The notes: generated by a model not told the origin, from the letters alone. Numbered from the stretch's first letter, positions 16,876 through 25,691 are shown. The stretch is 64,000 nt of DNA from Mycolicibacterium septicum DSM 44393 (GCF_000455325.1 NZ_HG322952.1:312053-376052); one strand, 5' to 3'. Program-made: numbers and translations.

Positions 16876-17187
16876 TCACTTGGTGTGGTTCCAAGCGCCG
16901 CCGGCCTTTCCGTTGGCGAAACCGCCGCCCGGCCACCCCTTGCTCCAGTCATGACCGGCCCAGGCACCACCGGGCCACCCCTTGCTCCAGTCGTGGCCGG
17001 CCCTGGCGCCGCCGGGCCACGGGATCACGAGGCCAGGTGTTGGCGGATCCACCGTTTCGCCATTCAGAACGACGACGGGATCGGCATTGGCCACCGCCGT
17101 AGGACCGGCCAGCCCCATCGAGCCCGCCACCACGATCACGCCGGTCATCAACTTCACCCGGTTCGATTTCGTCCTCGTTGCAGCCAT
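16876..17187 (-). CDS. Small secreted protein with AGHDWSKGWPGG repeats
   Basis: A 103-residue protein starting at the ATG in MAATRTKSNRVKL, with AAGGGAG as ribosome binding site. A signal peptide (hydrophobic core VIVVAGSMGLAG) ends near ANA-DP at about residue 36. The mature protein has two copies of a 14-residue unit containing AGHDWSKGWPGG, encoded by two 42-base tandem repeats, and ends GGFANGKAGGAWNH. It is paralogous to the next gene upstream (17424-17831), sharing the MAATR start, signal peptide and the tail. No known domain; presumably exported. TTGATC and TAAAAT with an 18-base spacer form a good promoter. Confidence 0.7.
   Translation of the reverse strand: MAATRTKSNRVKLMTGVIVVAGSMGLAGPTAVANADPVVVLNGETVDPPTPGLVIPWPGGARAGHDWSKGWPGGAWAGHDWSKGWPGGGFANGKAGGAWNHTK
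16933..17016 (-). repeat. Two 42-base in-frame tandem repeats
   Basis: Two units 42 bases apart (CCACCCCTTGCTCCAGTC at 16933 and at 16975) encode the repeated AGHDWSKGWPGG segment of the secreted protein. A third related unit lies in the paralogue near 17510-17550. Confidence 0.75.
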
Positions 17188-17237
17188 GTCGACTCCCTTG
17201 CTGCCACCCGGTTTTGTCGCCGTGATGTTCAGCAAAT

Positions 17238-17267
17238 ATTTTACGCTTCGCCGAAGGGGCCGATCAA
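17238..17267 (-). promoter_or_regulatory. Promoter of the secreted repeat protein
   Basis: Minus-strand TTGATC (17267-17262) and TAAAAT (17243-17238) are separated by 18 bases and lie about 50 bases before the ATG at 17187. The surrounding AT-rich stretch is unusual for this genome. Confidence 0.5.
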
Positions 17268-17423
17268 CCAGCTGGAGAGGTGCCTACCGGCGACGGGAAG
17301 TACCGCAAATCAAGGTCAGTATTTGCAGTTGCAACCGCCGTTTCCGGGAAGGCGTCGAATGCCAGGACAAGCGCCCGGCCGGCGGGAGCGCCGAATTCCA
17401 GAGCGCTCGTCAGCAAACGTTTC

Positions 17424-17831
17424 TCAGTCCCTGTGGTTCCAGGCGCCGCCGGCCCTGCCGTGGATGGCAGCGCCGCCGCCCTTGCCGTTGGCGAAACCGC
17501 CGCCGGGGTATCCCTTGCTCCAGTCGTGGCCGGCCCACGCGCCACCTGGCCACGGGCTGACCAGAGGTGGGATCTCGGAGCCGGAGATGGTGGGGACGCC
17601 GGAGATGCCAGAGATGGCGGACGTCACCGGATCGCTACCGACCTTGGTGAAGGGCGCCTTCTTGCCGCCAGGGCTGACCGGCGCCACCGGATCGCTGCCA
17701 ACCTTCGTGACGGGTCCGGCGTTGGCCACCGCGCCAGAGCCGAGGATGCCGGCAAGTGCCATCGCACCCGCCACCACGACCACGCCGGCCGCGCGCTTGA
17801 TCCTGTTCAGACTTTCCCTTGTTGCTGCCAT
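17424..17831 (-). CDS. Small secreted protein, paralogue of the AGHDWSKG protein
   Basis: A 135-residue protein. I choose the ATG at 17831 (MAATRESLNRIKR), which aligns with the paralogue's start and lies eight bases after AGGA; the ATG at 17837 is also possible. The signal peptide has the core VVVVAGAMALAGILG with cleavage near ANA-GP. The mature part has two copies of TKVGSDPV, a central segment rich in Ser, Gly and Pro, then PWPGGAWAGHDWSKG and a GGFANGK/GGAWNH tail shared with the neighbour. No recognised domain. The pair probably arose by tandem duplication; a 16-base palindrome stands upstream. Confidence 0.7.
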   Translation of the reverse strand: MAATRESLNRIKRAAGVVVVAGAMALAGILGSGAVANAGPVTKVGSDPVAPVSPGGKKAPFTKVGSDPVTSAISGISGVPTISGSEIPPLVSPWPGGAWAGHDWSKGYPGGGFANGKGGGAAIHGRAGGAWNHRD

Positions 17832-17883
17832 GGTCATTTCCTTTGCCCGACCCGGCACTACCACCGAGCCCTACGGCAACAAT

Positions 17884-17899
17884 GTTACTGACCAGTAAC
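17884..17899. promoter_or_regulatory. Palindrome GTTACTG-AC-CAGTAAC
   Basis: A perfect 16-base palindrome with seven-base arms, 53 bases upstream of the secreted-protein gene starting at 17831. The shape is that of a TetR- or MarR-type operator, but the regulator is not known. Confidence 0.4.
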
Positions 17900-18044
17900 T
17901 AGGCCGTTCAACCACTTGAGACCGGCGTCATACGTGAGAGGCGACACAACATCGAACGCCGGCAGGCAAACGCGGGACGGCCATCACGGCGGCGTCGAAA
18001 TCGGATCGATAACTTTGCTGCCGAGCCCCCGGAGGCCGATCGGC

Positions 18045-19277
18045 TCAGGAAGCCCGCAACGTCGAGGGAATCAGCGGCTCGTCGAGCAGCCGACCGAAGC
18101 GCTGGGCCAGCGTCACACCTTCGGGCCGGTCGTCCAACCACGCCCGCAGCAACCGGTAACCCTCGATGTAGGTGCTGGTGTAGGCCCGCCAAAGCGGCGA
18201 GGACAGGAACCGCAGCGACTGCCTGGCCCGGTCGTCGTCGACCAGCAGCCACCTCTTGAGGAACTCCGCCACCTCGTCGACGTCGCGATGCTCGTCGTGC
18301 AGCATCAGCGCCGCGTCCTGGCGCACGTCGGCCAGCCCGGCCACCGCCTCCGAGATCGCCTCGGCCCGCTCACCGTCGAACCGCAGCCCCAAGTCGGCGT
18401 AGATGTCGGCGGCCCATGCCCCCCAGCCCGGCCCGACGATGGCATGCAACGCCAGGTCGGCCAGGCCCTCGGCCATCAGGCACTGCGGGGTGTTGACGAG
18501 GAAGATCGTCTGTTCCAGTTCGCCGTCGCGAGCCACCAGGCCGGCCTCTTTGCGGCAGTGCTCGGTGTGATGGCCCGGGTAGGACTCATGGGCCACCAGC
18601 CGGGGCAGATTGGCCATCTGTTGTTTGAGGTCGGCGTTGACCGCAACGGTCGACTTGTAGTCGCCCAGGTAGTAGTTGAACCCCGACCATGGTTTGTCGG
18701 TGACCACCTCATAGGTGATGGTCTCGGTCTCGGGCAGCGGATACGCGGCGCGCACCTTGTCGCGCAGGGCCGAGGAGAACGCGTGGATGCACTCCTCCAG
18801 CCGGGCCGGCGGGATCTCGTCTCCGGTGCGGTGCGCCTGAATTCGCTCGGCCAACGGGCCGGTGCCGCCCAGTGCATCGTCGAGTTTGGCGTGGGCCTGG
18901 CGGTAGCGCTCGGGATCGCCCTTGCCGATCCGCACGTCGAAGTAGGCCTGCACCTCGTCGACGAAACCGACCTGCTCACCGGCGAATTTTCGGCCCGCAC
19001 AGTTGAGCGCACGCAGGTGCGCGGCGATGTATTCGGCCCGGTCGTGGTCGAGGTCGTCGGGGATCCGGGTCAGTAACCGATCGGCCTGGCGGGCCAGCTC
19101 GGCCGGGTCGGGCGCGGGCTCGTTCTCGACCGCGCGCCGCAGCTGCGGGTCACCGGTGAAGGAGTCGACGTAGCCGTCCTCGACACGATCGAAGCGCAGT
19201 CCGAGCAGCAGGTACTCGCGGACGAAATCGGCTGAGTCCGTCCCCGAGCCGATTCCCAAGTCCATCCCGTTTCCCAT
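18045..19277 (-). CDS. DUF885 family protein
   Basis: A 410-residue protein of the DUF885 family, considered putative zinc metallopeptidases because of an HExxxGHH-like motif. Here VAHESYPGHHTEH contains the histidines and glutamate expected to bind metal. No signal peptide is obvious with the ATG at 19277 (MGNGMDLGIGS); the frame is open further upstream but that would run into coaA on the other strand. It is divergent from coaA with only 30 bases between the starts. Substrate unknown. Confidence 0.82.
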   Translation of the reverse strand: MGNGMDLGIGSGTDSADFVREYLLLGLRFDRVEDGYVDSFTGDPQLRRAVENEPAPDPAELARQADRLLTRIPDDLDHDRAEYIAAHLRALNCAGRKFAGEQVGFVDEVQAYFDVRIGKGDPERYRQAHAKLDDALGGTGPLAERIQAHRTGDEIPPARLEECIHAFSSALRDKVRAAYPLPETETITYEVVTDKPWSGFNYYLGDYKSTVAVNADLKQQMANLPRLVAHESYPGHHTEHCRKEAGLVARDGELEQTIFLVNTPQCLMAEGLADLALHAIVGPGWGAWAADIYADLGLRFDGERAEAISEAVAGLADVRQDAALMLHDEHRDVDEVAEFLKRWLLVDDDRARQSLRFLSSPLWRAYTSTYIEGYRLLRAWLDDRPEGVTLAQRFGRLLDEPLIPSTLRAS

Positions 19278-19307
19278 GCCCACAACCGTAGATGTAAGAC
19301 TGACCGA

Positions 19308-20246
19308 ATGCCGCGGCCGAGCGAGCCGAGCCCCTATGTGGAGTTCGACCGAAGTCAATGGCGTGCACTGCGCATGTCGACACCGCTGAAACTCACCGAG
19401 GATGAGCTGCTGCGCCTGCGGGGTATGGGCGAAAAACTCGACATCCTCGAGGTCGAAGAGGTCTATCTGCCCCTGGCCCGGTTGATCCACCTTCAGGTGG
19501 CCGCCCGTCAGCGCCTGTTCGCCGCCACGGCGGAGTTCCTCGGTGAGCCGCAGCAGAATCCGGACCGGCCGGTGCCGTTTGTCATCGGCGTCGCGGGCAG
19601 TGTGGCGGTCGGGAAATCGACCACCGCCCGCGTGCTGCAGGCCCTGTTGGCCCGCTGGGGCCACCACCCCCGGGTCGACCTCGTCACCACCGACGGATTT
19701 CTCTACCCCAACAAGGAGCTCAACCGCCGGAACCTCATGCACCGCAAGGGGTTCCCGGAGAGCTACGACCGGCGCGGGTTGATGCGGTTCGTCACCGCGG
19801 TGAAATCGGGTGCCGACGAAGTCTGTGCGCCGGTGTACTCACACCTGCTCTACGACATCGTGCCGGGTGAGAAGCAGGTGGTGCGGCATCCGGACATCCT
19901 GATCCTGGAAGGGCTCAACGTCCTGCAGACCGGGCCTGCGCTGATGGTCTCGGATCTGTTCGACTTCTCGGTGTACGTCGATGCGCGCATCGAAGACATC
20001 GAGCAGTGGTACATCTCCCGGTTCCTGACGATGCGCTCGACGGCGTTCGCCGATCCGGCCTCGCACTTCCACCACTACTCGACGCTGACCGATGAGCAGG
20101 CGGTGTTCGCCGCGCGCGACATCTGGCATTCCATCAACCGGCCCAACCTGATCGAGAACATCCTGCCGACCCGGCCGCGGGCCACCCTGGTCCTGCGCAA
20201 GGACTCCGACCATTCGATCAACCGGCTGCGGCTGCGGAAGTTGTGA
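19308..20246 (+). CDS. coaA: Type I pantothenate kinase
   Basis: A 312-residue kinase that phosphorylates pantothenate in the first step of coenzyme A synthesis; the match of Rv1092c. The P-loop GSVAVGKST is at residues 97-105, followed by VTTDGFLYPN and the type I PanK blocks. Length is right for the family. The start MPRPSEPSPYVEF fits mycobacterial CoaA. The last 29 bases overlap the 3' end of the convergent flavoprotein gene. Cytoplasmic; in family members CoA feedback inhibits the enzyme. Confidence 0.96.
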   Translation: MPRPSEPSPYVEFDRSQWRALRMSTPLKLTEDELLRLRGMGEKLDILEVEEVYLPLARLIHLQVAARQRLFAATAEFLGEPQQNPDRPVPFVIGVAGSVAVGKSTTARVLQALLARWGHHPRVDLVTTDGFLYPNKELNRRNLMHRKGFPESYDRRGLMRFVTAVKSGADEVCAPVYSHLLYDIVPGEKQVVRHPDILILEGLNVLQTGPALMVSDLFDFSVYVDARIEDIEQWYISRFLTMRSTAFADPASHFHHYSTLTDEQAVFAARDIWHSINRPNLIENILPTRPRATLVLRKDSDHSINRLRLRKL

Positions 20247-21690
20247 TCAACGGTCCGCATCGGACATCGAAGCGCTCCCCCACCGTGTCCAGCGTGCGAC
20301 GCAGGTGCTCCCGGTCGCGGTGGTGAGTCGCCAGGAACCGGCTGGTGGCCGACAACTGACGCGGCATCGGATACCAGCGGTTGAAGTCCAGGCCGCATTC
20401 ACGGAACACCTTGACCGGCACCGCATCCGTGATGAGACTGAGGTTGTACTGAGCCAGGGTGAACATCGCGTACACCACTGCCTTTTTGGACTTCTGCACC
20501 AGGTCCTGAATATCGAGTTCGTAGAGCGGCACCGTGTTCAACTTGCCCAGAAACATCAGGTGAGTTGCGAAGTAGGCTGCGTACGAGGTCAGATGCATGG
20601 TGGCGGAACGCATTTGGAGCGACAGGACTGAACCGTCGCCGGATACATACGGCTCGTAGGGATATTCGCCCTTGCTGAGGTATCCGGTGCAGTTCACGAT
20701 CCAGCTGCCCGGCGAGACGGTTTTCCTGGCCCCGCTGCGCAACACCAGATCGGCGGAGCCGTTGCTGTCGACAACGTCGACCAGGTGGTCCATCACCACG
20801 TCGTTCAGGCCCGCGGCGATGGCGGCGTTCTCGGCTTCGGACAGCACCCCGGCCAGGAAGTGGGCGGCCCGCGGTGTCGGGTAGGTGCCGTAGGTCGACT
20901 GATACCAGCCGGCGACCTCGTCCTCGTTGGTGCCGTCGAAGAGCCGGGTCATCTCGATGGCCATCTTGGTCAATGCGACCCCACCCCACCAGCGCCGGGC
21001 ACCGACCGGGAAAAGCTGATCCCGGTTGGAGAAGAAGGTGCCCGAGCCGGCCACCATGTTCACCTCGCGCCCCGGACTTGACCCGATCAGTGCGTGTGCG
21101 GTGTCCATGGCGGTCTTACCGCTACCGATCACCCACACCGGGGTGTCGCTGTCGTGGATCTCCCCGGAGCGGACATCACACGAGTCCGGTGACACCGACC
21201 GCACCCGGTCGCTGGACAGCTCGAGCGCGTCGTTCGGCGTCACCCGAACTCCGTAGGCCTTGATCAACCGGTCGGCCCGGACGGTGTGCGGTTGCCCGTC
21301 GGCGTCGCGGCAGGTGACCCGCACACCACCCTCGTCCGGCTCGTCCTTCTCGAAACTCCAGCCGAACCGTTCCTCGACGCGCACCCGCTGTTCGATCTGC
21401 TGCAGGCAGTGCGCGAAGTGGTCGAGCACCTCCGGTTTGGTGGCCAGGTACGACGGTTCGCGGCCCAGCGTCCACTTGATGTCGCCGGCGGTGAACATCG
21501 GGTGGGGCTGGTGCAGCCGCACGTACGGGTACGTGTCCACCCACATGCCACCGACCCGCGGGCGACGGTCGATCAGGATGATCTTCTGGTCGGGTCTGAG
21601 ATATCTGCTCGCCACGAACAGTGCGTTCATGCCGCACAGGCCGGCGCCGACAATACAGACATCGCAGCTGTCCGCAGCTGTTGTGGTCAT
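20218..21690 (-). CDS. FAD-dependent monooxygenase-like oxidoreductase
   Basis: A 490-residue flavoprotein of the flavin-containing monooxygenase/NAD(P)-binding superfamily. The FAD-binding glycine motif is GAGLCG (about 15-20), a GGMW motif follows near residue 48, and a second dinucleotide-binding motif VIGSGKTAMD lies near 185. The canonical FMO fingerprint FxGxxxHxxx(Y/F) is not evident, so oxygenase activity is uncertain. It overlaps the 3' end of coaA by 29 bases in convergent orientation. Probably cytoplasmic; substrate unknown. Confidence 0.8.
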   Translation of the reverse strand: MTTTAADSCDVCIVGAGLCGMNALFVASRYLRPDQKIILIDRRPRVGGMWVDTYPYVRLHQPHPMFTAGDIKWTLGREPSYLATKPEVLDHFAHCLQQIEQRVRVEERFGWSFEKDEPDEGGVRVTCRDADGQPHTVRADRLIKAYGVRVTPNDALELSSDRVRSVSPDSCDVRSGEIHDSDTPVWVIGSGKTAMDTAHALIGSSPGREVNMVAGSGTFFSNRDQLFPVGARRWWGGVALTKMAIEMTRLFDGTNEDEVAGWYQSTYGTYPTPRAAHFLAGVLSEAENAAIAAGLNDVVMDHLVDVVDSNGSADLVLRSGARKTVSPGSWIVNCTGYLSKGEYPYEPYVSGDGSVLSLQMRSATMHLTSYAAYFATHLMFLGKLNTVPLYELDIQDLVQKSKKAVVYAMFTLAQYNLSLITDAVPVKVFRECGLDFNRWYPMPRQLSATSRFLATHHRDREHLRRTLDTVGERFDVRCGPLITTSAAAAG

Positions 21691-21777
21691 CGCAGCCTCC
21701 AGTCACTCCCCCTGACTTCAGTCTGCGACCCTCGCTCGTGATGGTCGTGAGTAGTCGGCTACCCGAATCGGCGTCGC

Positions 21778-22350
21778 TCAGGCGCGTTCCCAGCCGCCCC
21801 ACTCGTTGCCCACGAATCGATCGCCGTCGGCGATCGCGAAATGCTGCAGGAACACCTGGAGCGCCGGCTGCATGCGCTGGTGCAGTTCGGTCATCGCGGT
21901 GACCAGCTCGGGGGTCATCGGATCCTCCCCCTCGGGCTTCTTCGGCGGGATCAGCCCCAGGTGCAGCGCCATCTCCAGCTGGTAGAAGGTGAAGTCGCCG
22001 TACGGCCGCTTGGGATCGCAGCCGGGTACCTCCTCGCCGAAATAGGGATCGGACAGTTCCCAGCTCATGTTGGCCAGCAGGGTGCGGTGCTGATCGGTGA
22101 GGCCGAACGACCCGAACTCCGGCAGCTTCTCCACGAAGAACGAGTACTCATGGTCGACCGGCGGACGCTCGTAGGTGTATTCGCCTGCGGCACAGGTGCC
22201 GAACCCGGTGGCGATGCGCAGCAGATCGAGGTCGCCGGGTTCGGTCTCCCAGTCCGGCGGAAAACACGGCGCGCCCACCTCGGTTCCGTCCCACCCGACC
22301 CGTACCGCCCGCAACCGCTCGGTGTGCTCTGGTGTCCAGTGCAGTTCCAC
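21778..22350 (-). CDS. Hypothetical protein, 190 residues
   Basis: I do not recognise a family. The protein is acidic, has no membrane segment or signal peptide, and is rich in Trp, Tyr and Phe (MELHWTPEHTERLRAVRVGWDG; ending NEWGGWERA). Coding potential is supported by the strong third-position GC and the lack of a better frame. It sits between the flavoprotein gene and a small membrane-protein gene, all on the minus strand, and is preceded by a 15-base hairpin that probably ends transcription of the upstream gene. Confidence 0.65.
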   Translation of the reverse strand: MELHWTPEHTERLRAVRVGWDGTEVGAPCFPPDWETEPGDLDLLRIATGFGTCAAGEYTYERPPVDHEYSFFVEKLPEFGSFGLTDQHRTLLANMSWELSDPYFGEEVPGCDPKRPYGDFTFYQLEMALHLGLIPPKKPEGEDPMTPELVTAMTELHQRMQPALQVFLQHFAIADGDRFVGNEWGGWERA

Positions 22351-22375
22351 TCGACGATTATCGGCTACGCACGCA

Positions 22376-22408
22376 GATCGCCCAGAACCGCAACGGTTCT
22401 GGGCGATC
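22376..22408 (-). terminator. Hairpin downstream of the 22418-22831 gene
   Basis: GATCGCCCAGAACCG (22376-22390) and its exact complement (22394-22408) pair around a three-base loop. It begins 10 bases after the stop of the small membrane-protein gene. There is no T-run. Confidence 0.6.
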
Positions 22409-22417
22409 GCAGGTCTA

Positions 22418-22831
22418 TCAGGCCGGGATCCGCTTGACCCCGACGTACTGCAGTTCGGCCATCGCCAGCGTGTAGATGCCGGTGCCGATGACGAAGACCA
22501 CGCCCGCGGTGGTCAGGGTCATGGTGAAGACTGCGGCCAGTGCGATCACCGTGCAGGCGGCGTTGGCGATCACGGTGCCGATGCCTGCGGGACGCACCCG
22601 CTCGATCCCGGCAAGGGCGAACACCGCGATGCCGTAGACGACCGAGAAGATGCCGACCCCGTACTCGACGGATTTCGGCAGACCGGTGAGATCGGCGAAC
22701 CACCCGGCCGCGGCCAGCAGCGCGATCCCACTGATGCCGACGAGGACTGCGTCGAGCCGCATGGCCAGGCGCAGCAGCGAGTCCGCTGACTTCCTGGTGC
22801 CCGCGGCTCCGGTGGCGGTGATGGCGGTCAT
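22418..22831 (-). CDS. Small four-helix membrane protein (paralogue 1)
   Basis: A 137-residue protein starting MTAITATGAAGTRKSADSLL after an AAGGAG ribosome binding site. Four hydrophobic segments are visible (about 31-50, 58-77, 85-104 and 107-125). It is similar in length, topology and N-terminal pattern (DSLLRLAMRLDAVLVGISGIALL) to the next gene upstream, indicating tandem duplication. No known function; integral membrane protein. Confidence 0.72.
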   Translation of the reverse strand: MTAITATGAAGTRKSADSLLRLAMRLDAVLVGISGIALLAAAGWFADLTGLPKSVEYGVGIFSVVYGIAVFALAGIERVRPAGIGTVIANAACTVIALAAVFTMTLTTAGVVFVIGTGIYTLAMAELQYVGVKRIPA

Positions 22832-22950
22832 GATTCTCCTTCTCTCCGGTGTGTTTTCTTGTCGTGCATTCACTTCGTGCGATGGAGCACGGTGCGGGGA
22901 TACTCGCCGTAACCTCTTCCGGCGGCACCCCGCACCGGCTCGGGAAGGAG

Positions 22951-23376
22951 TCACGCCAGACGGCGCACTCCGCGGTATTGCAGCCAGGCCAATACGACGG
23001 TGGCGCTGACGAATCCGAGCACCATCTCGACACCGGTCCCGGTCAACGGCAACCAGCCGGTCACGATGGCGACGACCGTCGCGACCGCGAAGGCCAGGTT
23101 GCCGGCGAGCACGACGATGCCCACCCGCCGGACGTGCGTGGCCGCGGCCAGGACGTACAGCAGGGCGCCGTAGCCGACCAGCGCGGCGCCGACGAACCAC
23201 CCGGCGGTGGCGGACACGCCCGCGATGCGGGCCAGCTGATCGGCGGCCATGGCCACCAGCAGTCCGACGCCGGCGCACACGGTGGCATCGGCGCGCAGGG
23301 CGAACCGCAGCAGGGAATCTCCCAGGGCCGATCCGGCTGTCGGGTCGGCCAGTGGCTGGTGCAGGGTGGCGGTCAT
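22951..23376 (-). CDS. Small four-helix membrane protein (paralogue 2)
   Basis: A 141-residue protein with start ATG at 23376 (MTATLHQPLADPTAG) after GAGGAG. It has four hydrophobic segments (about 34-55, 61-82, 88-107 and 112-132) and shares DSLLRFALRADATVCAGVG with its downstream paralogue. Function unknown. The in-frame ATG further upstream at 23457 adds 27 residues without conserved character and lacks a ribosome binding site. Confidence 0.72.
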   Translation of the reverse strand: MTATLHQPLADPTAGSALGDSLLRFALRADATVCAGVGLLVAMAADQLARIAGVSATAGWFVGAALVGYGALLYVLAAATHVRRVGIVVLAGNLAFAVATVVAIVTGWLPLTGTGVEMVLGFVSATVVLAWLQYRGVRRLA

Positions 23377-23459
23377 GTCTGGCTCCTCGGCGATGAGGGT
23401 GTCGATGGGTGGAACACCTCCGACCTTGCTCACGAGGTGCTGCCAGATCGACGCCAAAC

Positions 23460-23479
23460 ACTGCCAAGGACTGCCAAGC
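23460..23479. repeat. Tandem 10-base repeat ACTGCCAAGg/c
   Basis: ACTGCCAAGG and ACTGCCAAGC stand back to back about 85 bases upstream of the 23376 start, next to CCTGGTCAGGG. They could be half-sites of a regulator, but this is only a pattern observation. Confidence 0.3.
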
Positions 23480-23510
23480 CCTGGTCAGGGCATTTTTCGG
23501 CGACGCGAAC

Positions 23511-24884
23511 CTATCGGCCGGCCGAGCCGGCCACCGGCGCCAAGTCGCCGCGCAGGTCCGCGGCGATCACCCGCGCCGCAGCGTTCTGCCAGTTGTGCAG
23601 CGAGCGCTGCGGCACCTCGGTGACGAACCACTGCCAGGCCTGCCGGGCAACGGGATCGAGCCCGGCGGCGGTGGCGTTCTGCGCGTACGCGCGGACCCCG
23701 ACGACGTAGGGGAAGTACAGCGAGTTGTAGTGGCGCCACTGCTCGGTGGTGCCGAAGTCACCGCTGTCGCGGGGCTTGAGCGCGGCGATACGGTCGGCCA
23801 GCAGCGCCTTGAGTTCGTTCGCGCGTTCCAGCGGCTGGTCCGGCGCCCCGCGCTCGGCCAGCCGGGCATCGATCGTCGGTAGCGCGGTCAAGGGGCTGGC
23901 CACCAGTTTGGACAGGTCGCCGTAGTGGCCGAGGGCGCGCCGGGTGAGCCGCGTGAAGGCGTCGTCGTCGATGCCGCCCAGGGGGTGATCCGATCGCAGC
24001 GGCAACGCGGCCTCGGTCTGGCGCAGTGCCTCACGGTCGGCCCGCAGGTCCGGGGACCGGGAAAAGGCCAACCGGTCGAACAACCCGGCCAGTGGATCGG
24101 CGAGCACTTCCACTGCGACCGCGACCGCCAGGCTGGTGAACAGCAGGATCGTCATGACGGTACGGCCGGTCCCGGCGTCGAGCACGGTCATGCCGATCAG
24201 GGCCTGCGCGGCGAACGGAACCGCGATCACCAGCGTGCCGATGATCGAGCGGCGCATGTCCGCGCGTAGCGCCTGGCCCTCGTCGAAGGCGTCCCAGATC
24301 GCGACGGCGACACCGAGCAGCGCGACGTCGAATCCGGTGGAGGCCAGCGCCAGCCAGCTGGGTACCAGCCCGAGCGGGATCACCAGGATGGCGTTGCCCA
24401 GTGCGAAGAACAGCGTCGCGACGATGATGAAGCCCACCACCGACCCGGGTTTGGCGCCGCCGACCACGGCCTTGATCATCGCCCCGAGCGAGGACAGCGA
24501 GATCACCGCGAACATCACCCAGTGACCGGTCCGCAGCGGACCGTCGACGCTGCCCGCCAGTCCCGCCCCGGCCAAAGCCAGAACGGCGACCGCGAAGATC
24601 GCGGCGATCTCACCCGCGCGGGACCGGAAGGTGTCGGCCGGCCGGGCGAGTTCGACCATGACCGCGAACCAGGCGATTCCCGGCACCGCCACCAGATAGA
24701 TCTCGATGCGGCTGAGCACTTCCGAGCCGGTGACGAGCCGGACCGCGTCGAGCGCGACGACCACCGCGAAACTGGTCAGCCCGATCGCCGCGAGGACGAG
24801 GACGGGCTTACGCGGGTCGCGGGCGAGCAGGTAGAGACCCAGCCACCAGCTGAGCGTGAAGACCACTGCCGACAGCGCAGCCAT
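23511..24884 (-). CDS. Unknown polytopic membrane protein with C-terminal soluble domain
   Basis: A 457-residue protein. The first 270 residues hold about eight hydrophobic segments, the last near VMTILLFTSLAVAVAVEV, followed by a soluble domain of about 180 residues (from LFDRLAFSRSPDL) with a Trp/Tyr-rich stretch QWRHYNSLYFPYVVGVRAY. The layout of a membrane sensor followed by a cytoplasmic domain recalls 7TM-type receptors, but no kinase, cyclase or DNA-binding motif is visible. It lies 15 bases after the isoprenyl synthase gene and is probably co-transcribed with it. I cannot name it. Confidence 0.7.
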   Translation of the reverse strand: MAALSAVVFTLSWWLGLYLLARDPRKPVLVLAAIGLTSFAVVVALDAVRLVTGSEVLSRIEIYLVAVPGIAWFAVMVELARPADTFRSRAGEIAAIFAVAVLALAGAGLAGSVDGPLRTGHWVMFAVISLSSLGAMIKAVVGGAKPGSVVGFIIVATLFFALGNAILVIPLGLVPSWLALASTGFDVALLGVAVAIWDAFDEGQALRADMRRSIIGTLVIAVPFAAQALIGMTVLDAGTGRTVMTILLFTSLAVAVAVEVLADPLAGLFDRLAFSRSPDLRADREALRQTEAALPLRSDHPLGGIDDDAFTRLTRRALGHYGDLSKLVASPLTALPTIDARLAERGAPDQPLERANELKALLADRIAALKPRDSGDFGTTEQWRHYNSLYFPYVVGVRAYAQNATAAGLDPVARQAWQWFVTEVPQRSLHNWQNAAARVIAADLRGDLAPVAGSAGR

Positions 24885-24899
24885 AGGTTCAGTTTGGCA

Positions 24900-25691
24900 C
24901 TACTTGCCGAATCTGCGATGCCGGGCCGTGTAATCGCGCAGTGCGCGCAGGAAGTCGACGCGGCGGAAGGCGGGCCAGTACGCCTCGGTGAACCACATCT
25001 CCGAATATGCGCTCTGCCACAACAGGAATCCGCTGAGCCGTTGCTCACCCGAGGTGCGGATGACGAGGTCCGGGTCGGGTTGGCCTGAGGTGTAGAGGTT
25101 CTCCGAGATCGCGTCGACGGTGACGGCTTCGACGAGTTGCTCGGCGGTGGCACCGTTGGCCAGTTCCTTCGACAACAGCGAGCGCACGGCGTCGACGATC
25201 TCCTGACGGCCGCCGTACGCGACGGCGACATTCACATGGAACTTGCCGCCCCTGCCGTTGGTCGATTCGACGGCCTCCCGCAGCCTGCGGGCCGGCTCCT
25301 CCCCCAACAACTCCAGGTCACCGACGGTGCGCACCGTCCAGGTGTTCGACGGGGCGCAGATCTCCTCGACCACGTCGGTGATGATCTCGAGCAGGGCCGA
25401 CAGCTCTTCGGGATCGCGTTGCAGGTTCTCCGTCGACAGCAGGTAGACGGTCGTCATCTCGATGCCCGCGGCCTGACACCAGCGCAGCATCTCGGCGATC
25501 TTGGCGGCACCCATCCGGTAGCCGATGCTGACGTCGTCGTAACCCGCGTCACGCGCCCAGCGGCGGTTGCCGTCGCACAGCACCGCGATGTGGCGGGGCA
25601 GTTCTGATCTGGACTGCGCCAGTTCCTGACGCAACCGCATCTCGTAGAGCCGATAGGCCGGTTCTTTGAGCCGCGGGGGAATGATGTCCAC
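24900..25691 (-). CDS. Short-chain Z-isoprenyl diphosphate synthase (Rv1086-like)
   Basis: A 263-residue cis-prenyltransferase of the UppS family. The catalytic Asp40 lies in AVLCDGNRRWAR and the C-terminal signature RTSGEQRLSGFLLWQ is present. The Rv1086 homologue of M. tuberculosis condenses geranyl diphosphate with one isopentenyl diphosphate to give Z,E-farnesyl diphosphate, a precursor for decaprenyl phosphate used in arabinogalactan synthesis. Chain length cannot be decided from sequence alone, but locus order supports Rv1086. Divergent from the hemolysin III gene; followed 15 bases later by an unknown membrane-protein gene. Confidence 0.9.
   Translation of the reverse strand: MDIIPPRLKEPAYRLYEMRLRQELAQSRSELPRHIAVLCDGNRRWARDAGYDDVSIGYRMGAAKIAEMLRWCQAAGIEMTTVYLLSTENLQRDPEELSALLEIITDVVEEICAPSNTWTVRTVGDLELLGEEPARRLREAVESTNGRGGKFHVNVAVAYGGRQEIVDAVRSLLSKELANGATAEQLVEAVTVDAISENLYTSGQPDPDLVIRTSGEQRLSGFLLWQSAYSEMWFTEAYWPAFRRVDFLRALRDYTARHRRFGK

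Noticed and set aside
16933..17016. CRISPR-like repeats
   Set aside because: Two tandem in-frame units with no spacers, encoding a protein repeat.
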